Positions 16,896 to 25,087 of a stretch of DNA of 64,000 nucleotides are shown one piece after another (the first letter of the stretch is position 1; each line of letters opens with the position of its first letter). Both the position numbers and the translations under genes were made by a program. This stretch comes from Companilactobacillus sp. GTDB lineage: Bacteria; Bacillota; Bacilli; Lactobacillales; Lactobacillaceae. A model generated the notes under the pieces. That model was not told where the DNA came from, made no database searches, and saw only the letters and a list, made by a program, of their open reading frames with translations. Location: assembly GCF_022484265.1 (NCBI RefSeq), contig NZ_JAKVLR010000001.1:1612001-1676000 (forward strand), given 5' to 3'.

Positions 16896-17753
16896 CTAAT
16901 TGATATTAAAAGTTGCTCCACCTAATTGTTTAACAGTAGCTGGATCATGCATATTTCCAAATAAACTTACTCCATCATCTAAAGTACTCATTTGTTTCAT
17001 TTCTTCGTCAGTTAAATTAAAGTCAAAAATTTGTGAATTCTCAATGATCCTAGCTTCGTGGACAGACTTAGGTATCACAACAATATTTCGTTGATTCAAC
17101 CATCTTAAAATAACTTGTCCATTAGTTTTATTGTATTCATCAGCAATTTCTTTAATCGTGGGATTGGTAAAAATCCCTTTCTTGCCTTCAGCAAATGGTC
17201 CCCAAGCTTCAGGGACAATATCGTTATCCAATAACCATTGAACTCGTTCTGATTGAGCAAAAAATGGATGTAATTCAATTTGATCAACAGTTGGTTTGAT
17301 TTCGTTGTGCATCATCAAATCTTGTAGGCGATCGTTTTCAAAATTAGCAACACCCAAAGCTTTTAACTTGCCAGCCTTATAGGCATCTTCCATGGCTCTC
17401 CATGAACCATAAACATCACCAAGTGGTTGGTGGATCAAATATAGGTCGATATAATCCAAACCTAACCTTGATAATGAAGCCTCAATTGCTTTTTGAGTAT
17501 TCTCATAACCAGCATCTTGAACCCAAAGCTTGGTTGTTACAAATATATCCTTACGGTCAACGCCGCTCTCTTTAATAGCTTCGCCAACTGCGCGTTCATT
17601 CAAATATGCTGCGGCTGTATCGATCAAACGATAGCCATTATTCAAAGCCTCTAAAACGGACTTTTTACATTCATCAAAATCAGGAATTTGAAAGACTCCG
17701 AATCCTAAAGTGGGCATTTCAATTCCATTATTCAAAGTAATTTCTTTATCCAT
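16896..17753 (-). CDS. Aldo/keto reductase
   Basis: Second AKR of the window, 285 residues, NADPH-dependent. GYRLIDTAAAYLNE holds the catalytic Asp and Tyr, VTTKLWVQD the catalytic Lys, and LDYIDLYLIHQPLGDVYGSWRAME is the family motif; VVIPKSVHEARIIEN is the cofactor-binding end. It resembles 2,5-diketo-D-gluconate reductase-like AKRs. It is the last gene of a three-gene operon (NTF2-like protein, NAD(P)H-binding protein, AKR) with 12-20 base gaps, under a control motif shared with the neighbouring efflux operon. Confidence 0.87.
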   Translation of the reverse strand: MDKEITLNNGIEMPTLGFGVFQIPDFDECKKSVLEALNNGYRLIDTAAAYLNERAVGEAIKESGVDRKDIFVTTKLWVQDAGYENTQKAIEASLSRLGLDYIDLYLIHQPLGDVYGSWRAMEDAYKAGKLKALGVANFENDRLQDLMMHNEIKPTVDQIELHPFFAQSERVQWLLDNDIVPEAWGPFAEGKKGIFTNPTIKEIADEYNKTNGQVILRWLNQRNIVVIPKSVHEARIIENSQIFDFNLTDEEMKQMSTLDDGVSLFGNMHDPATVKQLGGATFNIN

Positions 17754-17765
17754 AATTTCTCCTTA

Positions 17766-18365
17766 TTATGCTTCGTTAATTCCAACACTTGACTTGTTAT
17801 CTAAATCAGTTTGTTGAGTCAATTTAACGACGTAATCGGCAATACTATTTCTTGAAACATCGTGACCGCCAAATGGTTCTCCTTTTTGAGTAATTTGATA
17901 ATTCACTGGACCGTTGGTGTACCAGCCTGGGCGAATGATCGTATAGTTTAGATCTGAATTTTCGATCAGATCAGCAGCTTCTCTAAAAGGTTTTAAAATT
18001 CCATTACTATAAGGTTCTGGCGAATCTCCTAACCATGATGGTATCTCTTGATAAATACCCATAGTGGTAATAAACGCCAAGCGTTTTACTTGTTCTTTAT
18101 CCATTGCTTTAATAATGTGTACTGCAAAACTTTTCATGTCGCCACTGAGTGCAACGAAGACAAAATCTTGACCTTTGATTGCTGAACTTAATACTGCATC
18201 ATCTGTTACATTACCTGAAACGGCTTGTTCTCTAGTATCATCCAGCTTTAATCTATCTGCTCTGCGAGAAAACAAGGTTAGTTGAGCATCCGTAGCCTGT
18301 AAAAACATTTGTCGAACCGCGTTGCCGATTGATCCAGTTGCTCCAATAATTAATACTTTTTTCAT
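17766..18365 (-). CDS. NAD(P)H-binding atypical SDR protein
   Basis: Protein of 199 residues with an N-terminal Rossmann motif IIGATGSIGNAV and the NmrA/YwnB-like pattern VFVALSGD and YTIIRPGWYTNGP. It lacks an obvious YxxxK catalytic pair, as usual in this atypical SDR group, so it may be a redox sensor or a reductase of an unknown compound. The start at 18365 is preferred over 18380 because GGAAG lies eight bases before it. It is the middle gene of the three-gene operon. Confidence 0.8.
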   Translation of the reverse strand: MKKVLIIGATGSIGNAVRQMFLQATDAQLTLFSRRADRLKLDDTREQAVSGNVTDDAVLSSAIKGQDFVFVALSGDMKSFAVHIIKAMDKEQVKRLAFITTMGIYQEIPSWLGDSPEPYSNGILKPFREAADLIENSDLNYTIIRPGWYTNGPVNYQITQKGEPFGGHDVSRNSIADYVVKLTQQTDLDNKSSVGINEA

Positions 18366-18385
18366 AAAACAATCTTCCAATCTAT

Positions 18386-18826
18386 TTATTTAATATCTTC
18401 TGTATGCCAGATAAAGTTTGAATTACGTTCAGCAATTAGCCATTTACCTGCAACTTTTTCATACTTATCTTGATATCTAACGCCTTCGTTGGTTGTAACA
18501 ACTTTGTTGTTCTCATCGGTTTTAACTAAAACAACATAGTTATATGCCACACCTGTAGCATGGGTGTCATCAACAAATTCTACAGTCTGTTGTCCACTCA
18601 TATGAAAGACTGATGAATATTCATCCATTGATGAACTAAATGCATTAAAAATTTCTTTTCTGCCGTTGAGAGTAAAACTCACTTTACCGTCATTGATAAT
18701 ATTGACTACGCCGTCCTCAGTAAACAGCGCAATTTGTTTGTCATTTTCCTTAGTGTCTGAGTAATTTGAAAATAAATCTACTAATTCCTTTAATTCGATA
18801 CGATCTGAAATTTCTTGTGTGTTCAT
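18386..18826 (-). CDS. NTF2-like (SnoaL) domain protein
   Basis: Protein of 146 residues with a cone-shaped NTF2 fold predicted from the pattern RIELKELVDLFSNYSDTKENDKQIALFTEDGVV, a central FHMSGQQTVEF and a C-terminal YQDKYEKVAGKWLIAERN. Members include polyketide cyclases and dehydratases as well as proteins of unknown function; the substrate is unknown. It is the first gene of the operon that continues with the NAD(P)H-binding protein and AKR. A second NTF2-like gene heads the neighbouring efflux operon, so the two operons are parallel in layout. Confidence 0.78.
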   Translation of the reverse strand: MNTQEISDRIELKELVDLFSNYSDTKENDKQIALFTEDGVVNIINDGKVSFTLNGRKEIFNAFSSSMDEYSSVFHMSGQQTVEFVDDTHATGVAYNYVVLVKTDENNKVVTTNEGVRYQDKYEKVAGKWLIAERNSNFIWHTEDIK

Positions 18827-18896
18827 TATATAAATCTCCTCTGTTTTTAAACTTCATTTGTTTACAAGCTTTATTATGAGATCTGATTATTCATAA

Positions 18897-18935
18897 AAAA
18901 ATGGTCGATATTTATTATTTGGTTACTTATGCCAC
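18897..18935 (-). promoter_or_regulatory. Shared regulatory motif upstream of the NTF2/SDR/AKR operon
   Basis: GTTACTTATGCCAC (18922-18935) lies exactly 17 bases from an A-run followed by TGG (18897-18904). The same pair with the same spacing occurs at 20869-20909 upstream of the efflux operon. The motif fits the dyad GTnACnTAnGTnAC with one departure here. Confidence 0.6.
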
Positions 18936-18963
18936 TCATTTTTGGTAACCGTGACATTAAATT

Positions 18964-20418
18964 TTATCGAGGTTGTTTAACAGGTTCTTTTCTCGTGAAA
19001 TTAATAATGATAGCAACGATCACTAAGATGAAACCAATCAACATAATGGTATGCATACCATTAAATAAAATTGTCCGTAATTGCGGTAATAGATCCTGTG
19101 GCAAAGTCTTGGCTGTTGATGCATCTGTAAGTTTATTGATCATTCGCCCAGTAATTCTGCTGTTAACTTGACTCGCAGTGCTGATACTCAAAACTGCACC
19201 AAAGATAGCTGACATAAATGTTTGACCTAAAGTTCTAAACAATAATCCAAATGTAGTTGATACACTAATAAATTCTTTTTTTACGCCGTCTTGCAGTGAA
19301 ACTTGCATAGGTGTAAATGAAAGACCCATACCAAATCCTTCAAAGGCACCGCTGACTAGTAACCACCAGTACGGAGCATTCTTTGTTGCTAAAACCATGG
19401 CCAGCGCAGAAATCAAAATGCTGCCACTACCAATCATTACAATGTTTTTGTATGACATCTTTGGCATTAATCTAGCTGTTAAACGAGTTCCTAATAGTAA
19501 AAGAACTGAACCACCAATTTGGGTCAAACCACCATAAGTAGCGTTAGTGCCCAGCAAACCTTGTGACCACATTGGGGCGTAAACACTGTATCCAATAAAG
19601 AATCCATTGATCAAAAACATAATTACGTTTTGAGACTGGATCCGCCAATTTTTCAACAATTCCGTTGGTACTAAAGGATTCTTTTTTGATGATTCGATTC
19701 GGTAAAAAGTAACCATCAAAATTAACCCGATCACTAATAAAATAATTGTTCTAGTCATACTTGAAGCAATTGAATCGCTGGCAAATAACAATACGACTAA
19801 GGTAAAAATCAACATTCCTGACCCTAAATAATCAAATGATCTGTCGGTTGTTTCACTACGATTCTCTTTATATGCAAATTGGAGCATTAGTAGTGAAATA
19901 ATTCCAATTGGTAAATTGATAAAGAATACCCAGTGCCATGAAAGTGCGTCAACTAACCAACCACCAATCAGCGGTCCGACAACTGTTGATAGTGTGTATG
20001 ATGCTGTGACCCAGCCAAGAGCTCGAGCGCGCTCAGAAGGATTGGGATAAAGATCTGCGTATATAATGAATGGAATAGAAACCATTCCACCTGCACCAAT
20101 ACCCATGAAAGCACGAGCAATAATCAGCATGATCATATTAGTCGACATTCCACCCACAACCGAACTAACTACAAATAATAGTACGGAAATTTGGAAGGTT
20201 AACTTTTTCCCAATGATCTCGCCAACTCGTCCCCACAAAACAGTTGTAACAGCTGTTCCTAGTAAGAAAATCGAACTGATCCAACCTATTAGTCTTATGC
20301 CATTTAAATCACTGGTAATGGCAGGTAAAGCAGTATTAACGATGGTAGCATCTAAGCCACCCATGAAATTAGCAACTAACAAAGCAATTGTTGCAATTGC
20401 CATTCTTCTCTTTGTCAT
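18964..20418 (-). CDS. MFS transporter, DHA2 (14-helix drug/H+ antiporter) family
   Basis: Membrane efflux pump of 484 residues with about 14 predicted transmembrane helices. NFMGGLDATIVNTALPAI is the DHA2 motif of helix 1, GRVGEIIGKK is MFS motif A, and the helix 5 region GPLIGGWLVDALSWHWVFFINLPIG is motif C plus the DHA2-specific continuation. It resembles EmrB/QacA/LfrA-type exporters. It follows an NTF2-like gene by 15 bases in an operon whose promoter carries the shared motif, suggesting export of a compound that the other co-regulated operon modifies. The substrate is unknown. Confidence 0.87.
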   Translation of the reverse strand: MTKRRMAIATIALLVANFMGGLDATIVNTALPAITSDLNGIRLIGWISSIFLLGTAVTTVLWGRVGEIIGKKLTFQISVLLFVVSSVVGGMSTNMIMLIIARAFMGIGAGGMVSIPFIIYADLYPNPSERARALGWVTASYTLSTVVGPLIGGWLVDALSWHWVFFINLPIGIISLLMLQFAYKENRSETTDRSFDYLGSGMLIFTLVVLLFASDSIASSMTRTIILLVIGLILMVTFYRIESSKKNPLVPTELLKNWRIQSQNVIMFLINGFFIGYSVYAPMWSQGLLGTNATYGGLTQIGGSVLLLLGTRLTARLMPKMSYKNIVMIGSGSILISALAMVLATKNAPYWWLLVSGAFEGFGMGLSFTPMQVSLQDGVKKEFISVSTTFGLLFRTLGQTFMSAIFGAVLSISTASQVNSRITGRMINKLTDASTAKTLPQDLLPQLRTILFNGMHTIMLIGFILVIVAIIINFTRKEPVKQPR

Positions 20419-20433
20419 AATTCTTTTCTTCTC

Positions 20434-20811
20434 CTAATACATTTTGGCTTGTGACTTTACGATCTGCCATTGGCCATTTTCTTTTCTTAATTCTGTTCTT
20501 GACTGAAGTGGCCAAGTATTGCGAAATCCGTAAATCCTAGCATCTAATTCATTTCTAGAAATGACTTGAGCAACGTCTCCATTGACCTCAACTTGCATCA
20601 ACTTTTCTTTACTGCCGAAGTAATGCATCCGTCCCATTTTTATTTGTTTTAGCCATTCTGCTTTAGTTTGGTCTGTTCCCGTAATATGAATAAAATGTGC
20701 TTGCGGTGAGATTACTTTATTTAAAATATTCAGGTCTCCGTCGATCATCCCTTGAACTTGTTGACGAACGATTGAAGCGACTTTTTCTTCTTCACTAATC
20801 TTTGTTGTCAT
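20434..20811 (-). CDS. NTF2-like (SnoaL/DUF4440-type) protein
   Basis: Protein of 125 residues, NTF2-like fold inferred from VRQQVQGMIDGDLNILNKVISPQAHFIHITG and the C-terminal SRTELRKENGQWQIVKSQAKMY. Function is unknown; the family covers small-molecule isomerases, cyclases and ligand-binding proteins. First gene of a two-gene operon with the DHA2 exporter. It differs clearly from the NTF2-like protein at 18386-18826, so the two are not a recent duplication. Confidence 0.75.
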   Translation of the reverse strand: MTTKISEEEKVASIVRQQVQGMIDGDLNILNKVISPQAHFIHITGTDQTKAEWLKQIKMGRMHYFGSKEKLMQVEVNGDVAQVISRNELDARIYGFRNTWPLQSRTELRKENGQWQIVKSQAKMY

Positions 20812-20868
20812 TGCTATGCCTCGTTGTTTTCCTTTGCGATGAGTTCATTATGCAATGGATTATTTTGC

Positions 20869-20938
20869 AAAAAAATGGGCAGTATTTTTGAATGAGTGAC
20901 ATAAGTAACCTTTTTTCAAAAACAGTGTCATAAAGTTA
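20869..20938 (-). promoter_or_regulatory. Shared regulatory motif upstream of the efflux operon
   Basis: GTGACATAAGTAAC (20896-20909) is 17 bases from AAAAAAATGG (20869-20878), the same layout as at 18897-18935 but with the motif flipped. A weaker relative, GTGTCATAAAGTTAG, is at 20925-20939. Confidence 0.6.
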
Positions 20939-20960
20939 GCAGATTTGAAAAAAAGGCAGC

Positions 20961-20993
20961 AAAAAAGCAGATATTTGCTTGAAATATCTGCTT
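20961..20993 (-). terminator. Terminator of the tetR gene
   Basis: AGCAGATATTT (20966-20976) pairs with AAATATCTGCT (20982-20992), with an A-run on the left giving a U-tract on the minus strand. It separates tetR from the efflux operon. Confidence 0.82.
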
Positions 20994-20996
20994 TCG

Positions 20997-21581
20997 TTAT
21001 TTATTTTGTTTTAGAAAATTATCAACTCCACCTTGCATTAAGAGGATAGCAGACTCGATTACTTTTTCCAGTGGTTCGTGTTTTCCTTGATTGACCCACT
21101 GTTTATAAATATTTAATCCTGTTTGCTCAACAAAATTCAGTAAAACTGTTTTTTGCCAATCTTCCATTAAATTAAATTCTCTAGACTCGCCCCAGGTCGA
21201 ATTCATTACATTATCGATCATTTGTTGCCGAATGCCAACATAACCGCCACCCGCACTAGAGGTTATCCTATCGTAGGCCTTGCCCTGACTAGCTGAATAC
21301 GTAAAGAATGTCCTAACGCTTTTAGCTAAATCCCGAGGATACTGAAATTCTTTGACTTCTTCTAAATAAGCCTCAGCGTATTTTGCTTGCATCTCGGTCA
21401 ATAAATCATCGAGCGTTGGATAATAACGATAAAATGTTTTCTTATTTATTTGGGCTAATTCAGAAAGTTCTTTGACCGTTATTTTTGAATATTCTTTTTC
21501 ACAAATCAACTGTTCAAAAGCCTTATAAATGCTCGAAATCGTCCTCTGAACACGTAGATCCTCATATCCACTTATCTTCAT
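20997..21581 (-). CDS. TetR/AcrR family transcriptional regulator
   Basis: Regulator of 194 residues. The N-terminal helix-turn-helix is ITVKELSELAQINKKTFYRYYPTLDDLL (about residues 34-61), followed by an all-helical ligand domain similar to the TetR C-terminal domain seen in Dha/YxbF-like proteins. Its position suggests that it controls the NTF2-DHA2 operon, and possibly the NTF2-SDR-AKR operon, but its own promoter region carries a different dyad (CTAATGTA / TACATTTAG at 21608-21631), so the link is inference. Confidence 0.85.
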   Translation of the reverse strand: MKISGYEDLRVQRTISSIYKAFEQLICEKEYSKITVKELSELAQINKKTFYRYYPTLDDLLTEMQAKYAEAYLEEVKEFQYPRDLAKSVRTFFTYSASQGKAYDRITSSAGGGYVGIRQQMIDNVMNSTWGESREFNLMEDWQKTVLLNFVEQTGLNIYKQWVNQGKHEPLEKVIESAILLMQGGVDNFLKQNK

Positions 21582-21607
21582 TTTCCATACCCCGCTTATA
21601 AATTAAC

Positions 21608-21631
21608 CTAATGTAATTTTAATACATTTAG
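21608..21631 (-). promoter_or_regulatory. Inverted repeat in the tetR promoter region
   Basis: CTAATGTA and TACATTTAG arms surround a 7-base A/T centre; probably an autoregulatory operator. Confidence 0.45.
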
Positions 21632-21711
21632 TAATTTCTAGTTAGGAAAACTAAAATAACTGACGACGATTGGATTCCACCTTGGAAAAAAATTGAATGG
21701 AAGTGGCTTTT

Positions 21712-21987
21712 TTATTTGCGTACGATCATATTAATTGCTTGTTCCAATTTCTTCGACTGTTCAGCTGGATCTACATCGGGATTTTCGACGCATTCTTTCA
21801 AATTAGTCGCTACTACCATGCCCATCACACGGTCAATGCTAGAACGGACCGCACTCAATTGAGTCATGATATCCATACAGTCTTTGTCGTCATCGATCAT
21901 TTTTTGGATACCACGAATTTGGCCTTCAGTTCGTTTTAAACGATTGATAACTTTCTTTTGTTGTTCTAGGTCACGGCTAGTGCTCAT
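21712..21987 (-). CDS. cstR: CsoR/FrmR-superfamily repressor, CstR-type (persulfide sensing)
   Basis: All-helical DUF156 repressor of 91 residues. The Cu(I) sensor CsoR uses Cys-His-Cys; here the positions are Cys37, Asn62 and Cys66 (NLKEC), the Cys-Asn-Cys pattern of Staphylococcus aureus CstR, which reacts with sulfane sulfur instead of binding copper. It lies 22 bases downstream of the sulfur-transfer fusion gene, so both belong to one operon, and a C/G-tract operator lies before that operon. The functional assignment rests on residue pattern plus context, both seen here. Confidence 0.85.
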   Translation of the reverse strand: MSTSRDLEQQKKVINRLKRTEGQIRGIQKMIDDDKDCMDIMTQLSAVRSSIDRVMGMVVATNLKECVENPDVDPAEQSKKLEQAINMIVRK

Positions 21988-22009
21988 AATAATCCTCTTT
22001 CATACTTAA

Positions 22010-24490
22010 TTAAATAAATAGATTTAAGTTAGCTTGCTCAGTATCGCCAAGATAAGTTGCTACGCCGCCAAAGTTGACGAAATCGTACAATTCTTCTTTT
22101 TCGATGCCCATGATGTCCATGCTCATTGTACATGCTACGAATTTAACGCCGAGATCATTGGCTTTTTTCAGCATAACTGGCAATGGATCAACATTTTTCT
22201 GTTTCATAACAGATTTTATCATTTTTGATCCGGCGCCGCCCATATTCATTGTCGAGATCGGCAATTTATCAGCATTTGATGGCAACATTACATCAAACAT
22301 TTTTGCCAGACCATGCTTCTTGATCTTTCTCTTCTTGAGAATGTTCAAGCCCCAGAAGGTGAAGAAAATCGTAACTTTTTTACCCATAGCAGCTGCTCCG
22401 GTTGCGATGATCATCGATGCCAAGGCTTTATCCATATCGCCATCAAATACGACCATGGTTGCTCCTTCTTTAGTTTCATGAAGGACACCCTCTTGCATCG
22501 GAACTTTAACGTCCGTATTAGTTTCGACAACTGACGTATCGCTACTGTCACCCTTTGCGACTGTTGCAACGACAGTATCACCTTCGATGTTGTTTGATAA
22601 GACAGTGTTACCAGTGTTTTTAGCCCAAGATTCGATGTCTGAACTAAATCCAAAGTCACTAGCTTTAACGACCATCTTTTGACCATCAGACATCGTATCC
22701 ATATGTTGCTTAACTTTTAAAATAGGACCAGGGCATTGCAGACCACTGGCATCCACTTCAATCGTCTTTAAGTTTTCATCGCTCGTTTGAGCAACCGGAG
22801 TTGTGCTTGTAGCTGATTGGTTATTTTTAAAAGGCTTGTTATTGATTTGATACTTGGCGATCTTATAAGTCTTAAATCCACCGTCAATATTGACCACATC
22901 AAAGCCCTCATTTTCCAAAATCCTAGCGGCATTGTAGCCTCTTAAACCGACTTGGCAATATACATAGATAGTCTTGTCTTTTGGCAATGAGTGCAAGTTT
23001 TGACGAATTTGATTCAGTGGGATCAAGGTACTGTTCTCGATTTTTCCAGTCGCTAATTCGAAATCCTCACGGACATCAAGAATGAAGGCACCATCTTCAA
23101 CCAATTTATCAATTTCTGTCCACTCGATCGTCTTAACGCGACCGTTCATCATGTTGTCAGCAACATAGCCTAAGTAGTTCACAGGATCTTTCGCACTTGA
23201 ATAAGGTGGTGCATAAGCTAGTTCAAATCCTGCTAGGTCAGTTACCTTAGCCTTTAATTTCATGGCCGTAGCGATGACGTCAATTCGCTTATCGACACCT
23301 TTAGTTCCAACTGCTTGAGCACCCAAGATCCTACCCGCATCGTTAAAAAGCAGTTTCAAATTAATTGGACTAGCACCAGGATAATATCCCGCACTGGAAT
23401 TAGGATGAATGTGGATCACATGATATTTGATACCCTGTTTATTGAGCGTTTTTTCATTATCGCCAGTGGAAGCTGCCGTTAGTTCAAATACTTTTGCGAC
23501 TGAAGTTCCTTGAGTTCCAAGATATTCAGCTGGGATACCATTGATAACGTCGGCTACTAATCTACCTTGACGATTTGCAGGCCAAGCTAATGGAATATTA
23601 GTCTCCGTGTGGTCAACTAAATTAGTCACCTCAATCACGTCTCCGATAGCGTAAACGTGTGGGAAATTAGTTTGTAAGTGGTCATTGACCTTGATGGAAT
23701 TTTTCACGCCTAGTTCAATTCCACAATCTTTAGCTAAATCGCTAGCTGGAGTAATACCGATCGATAAGATCGTCAGATCTGACTGTAATTTTTGACCACT
23801 TTGCAAAACTAGTTCTTGGCCATGATTTTGAAATTCAGCTAATCCGTCATTCAAGTATAAATTCACATTGTGCAAGTTGATCTGCGAATGAAGTTGTTGG
23901 GCCATTTCAAAGTCAAGATTAGGCATGACTTGATTGGACATCTCAACTAATTGAACATCTAAGTTCAACTTTTTCAAATTGTCGATCATTTCTAGGCCAA
24001 TAAATCCCCCACCTATCACAGTCGCTGTTTGAACATTATTTTTAGAAATATAATCCTTGATCTGATCCATGTCAGGAATATTTCTCAATGAAAAAACGTT
24101 GTTAGCCTCGTTTAAGCCTTTGATTGGTGGAACAATTGGTTTTGCTCCAGTCGAGATGATTAGGTCATCGAATGATTCGTCGTATTCTTCACCCGTCTTG
24201 AGATTTTTGACCGTAACTTTTTTACCCTCTGGGTCGATCGAAGTTACTTCAGAAAAATTGCGAATGTCCAAACCATATTGTTTCGACATTCCTTCAACTG
24301 TTTGGACCATCAAGCTGTCACTCTCTTTGATCTCACCGCCGACATAGTATGGTAATCCACAGTTTGCAAATGAAATGTATTCTCCTTTTTCAAAAAGAAT
24401 GATCTCATCTTCTTCATTCAAACGACGTAATCTGGTTGCAGCCGTAGCTCCACCAGCAACGCCTCCAATGATCAATATTTTCTTAGCCAT
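22010..24490 (-). CDS. CoA-disulfide reductase / rhodanese / TusA / DsrE four-domain fusion
   Basis: Large cytoplasmic sulfur-handling protein of 826 residues. Residues 1-450 are a FAD/NAD-linked CoA-disulfide (or CoA-persulfide) reductase with Cys44 in SFANCGLPYY and dinucleotide motifs GGVAGGATAA and GGGFIGLE. Residues 455-545 are a rhodanese domain with active Cys512 (YCQVGLRG). Residues 575-645 are TusA-like with Cys586 in LQCPGPI. Residues 668-826 are DsrE/DsrF-like with Cys787. All four domains therefore carry a candidate sulfur-relay cysteine. Members reduce persulfides or polysulfides. It heads an operon with cstR. Confidence 0.9.
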   Translation of the reverse strand: MAKKILIIGGVAGGATAATRLRRLNEEDEIILFEKGEYISFANCGLPYYVGGEIKESDSLMVQTVEGMSKQYGLDIRNFSEVTSIDPEGKKVTVKNLKTGEEYDESFDDLIISTGAKPIVPPIKGLNEANNVFSLRNIPDMDQIKDYISKNNVQTATVIGGGFIGLEMIDNLKKLNLDVQLVEMSNQVMPNLDFEMAQQLHSQINLHNVNLYLNDGLAEFQNHGQELVLQSGQKLQSDLTILSIGITPASDLAKDCGIELGVKNSIKVNDHLQTNFPHVYAIGDVIEVTNLVDHTETNIPLAWPANRQGRLVADVINGIPAEYLGTQGTSVAKVFELTAASTGDNEKTLNKQGIKYHVIHIHPNSSAGYYPGASPINLKLLFNDAGRILGAQAVGTKGVDKRIDVIATAMKLKAKVTDLAGFELAYAPPYSSAKDPVNYLGYVADNMMNGRVKTIEWTEIDKLVEDGAFILDVREDFELATGKIENSTLIPLNQIRQNLHSLPKDKTIYVYCQVGLRGYNAARILENEGFDVVNIDGGFKTYKIAKYQINNKPFKNNQSATSTTPVAQTSDENLKTIEVDASGLQCPGPILKVKQHMDTMSDGQKMVVKASDFGFSSDIESWAKNTGNTVLSNNIEGDTVVATVAKGDSSDTSVVETNTDVKVPMQEGVLHETKEGATMVVFDGDMDKALASMIIATGAAAMGKKVTIFFTFWGLNILKKRKIKKHGLAKMFDVMLPSNADKLPISTMNMGGAGSKMIKSVMKQKNVDPLPVMLKKANDLGVKFVACTMSMDIMGIEKEELYDFVNFGGVATYLGDTEQANLNLFI

Positions 24491-24525
24491 TTCGCTCGCC
24501 CCTTTGTTTGTTATTTCACAAAGAA

Positions 24526-24545
24526 ATATACCCCCTGGGGTTTAT
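24526..24545 (-). promoter_or_regulatory. CstR-type operator upstream of the fusion gene
   Basis: ATACCCCCTGGGGTTTAT (24528-24545) has the A/T-flanked C-tract/G-tract dyad of CsoR/CstR operators and lies 38 bases before the start codon. Confidence 0.75.
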
Positions 24546-24663
24546 TTAGTCAATAGTAAATTTATAGAATGTGACAACTTCAACGTATATTAGCTGTTGA
24601 ATATTAAAAAACAATTTAGAAAAACAATAGAATTATGACAATATTCTGATATGTTAATTAGTA

Positions 24664-24680
24664 ATACCCCCGCCGTGTAT
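24664..24680. promoter_or_regulatory. Degenerate second CstR-like operator
   Basis: ATACCCC-CGC-CGTGTAT keeps one perfect half site and one with two changes. It lies 67 bases before the monooxygenase-like gene on the plus strand. Confidence 0.4.
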
Positions 24681-24746
24681 TCAAAGGGCCGGCTCGAATG
24701 TCACTAAGCTGGGATATACTATAATTAAACGAAAAGGAGACACATC

Positions 24747-25028
24747 ATGAAAGTAATCAACGTAAGTTTAACTGTTCAACCTGGCAAACAAGTTGACTAT
24801 GAAGCCTTTGTAGCAAAACTTGTTGCTGGTTCACTAGCAGAAGCTGGCAACCTTGACTATGGCCACTTCAAAAAAATCGGTTCTGACAACGAATATGAAA
24901 TCGTCGAACACTGGAAAGACGCTGACGCAGTTGAATCTCACAACAATACGCCACACTTCCAAGAATTCTTAAATCACATCGGAGACTATGTTACTAAAGA
25001 CCCTGAGATCATCAGAATGGATAACTAA
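24747..25028 (+). CDS. Antibiotic biosynthesis monooxygenase (ABM/YgiN-like) domain protein
   Basis: Small protein of 93 residues with a dimeric ferredoxin-like ABM fold predicted from VNVSLTVQPGKQVDYEAFV and the conserved YEIVEHWKDADAVESHNNTPHFQEF. Family members include quinol monooxygenase YgiN and heme oxygenase-like proteins; the exact activity is unknown. It is a single-gene unit between the two CoA-disulfide reductase genes, behind a degenerate CstR-like site, so it may join the persulfide response. An AAGGAG ribosome binding site precedes the ATG. Confidence 0.8.
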   Translation: MKVINVSLTVQPGKQVDYEAFVAKLVAGSLAEAGNLDYGHFKKIGSDNEYEIVEHWKDADAVESHNNTPHFQEFLNHIGDYVTKDPEIIRMDN

Positions 25029-25044
25029 TTTAATGTTTACATGC

Positions 25045-25085
25045 AAAAGGGATGAGAACTTTCACACGAGTTCTCATCCCTTTTT
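25045..25085. terminator. Bidirectional terminator
   Basis: A 16-bp stem, AAAAGGGATGAGAACT with AGTTCTCATCCCTTTT, around an 8-base loop. It serves both convergent genes. Confidence 0.9.
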
Positions 25086-25087
25086 GT

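Noticed and set aside
22074..22481. 135-codon plus-strand frame inside the four-domain fusion gene
   Set aside because: Antisense to conserved DsrE and TusA coding sequence, no ribosome binding site.
24661..24720. tRNA-like GGCTCGAAT segment
   Set aside because: Resembles a T-loop only by chance; no acceptor or anticodon stems could be built around it.
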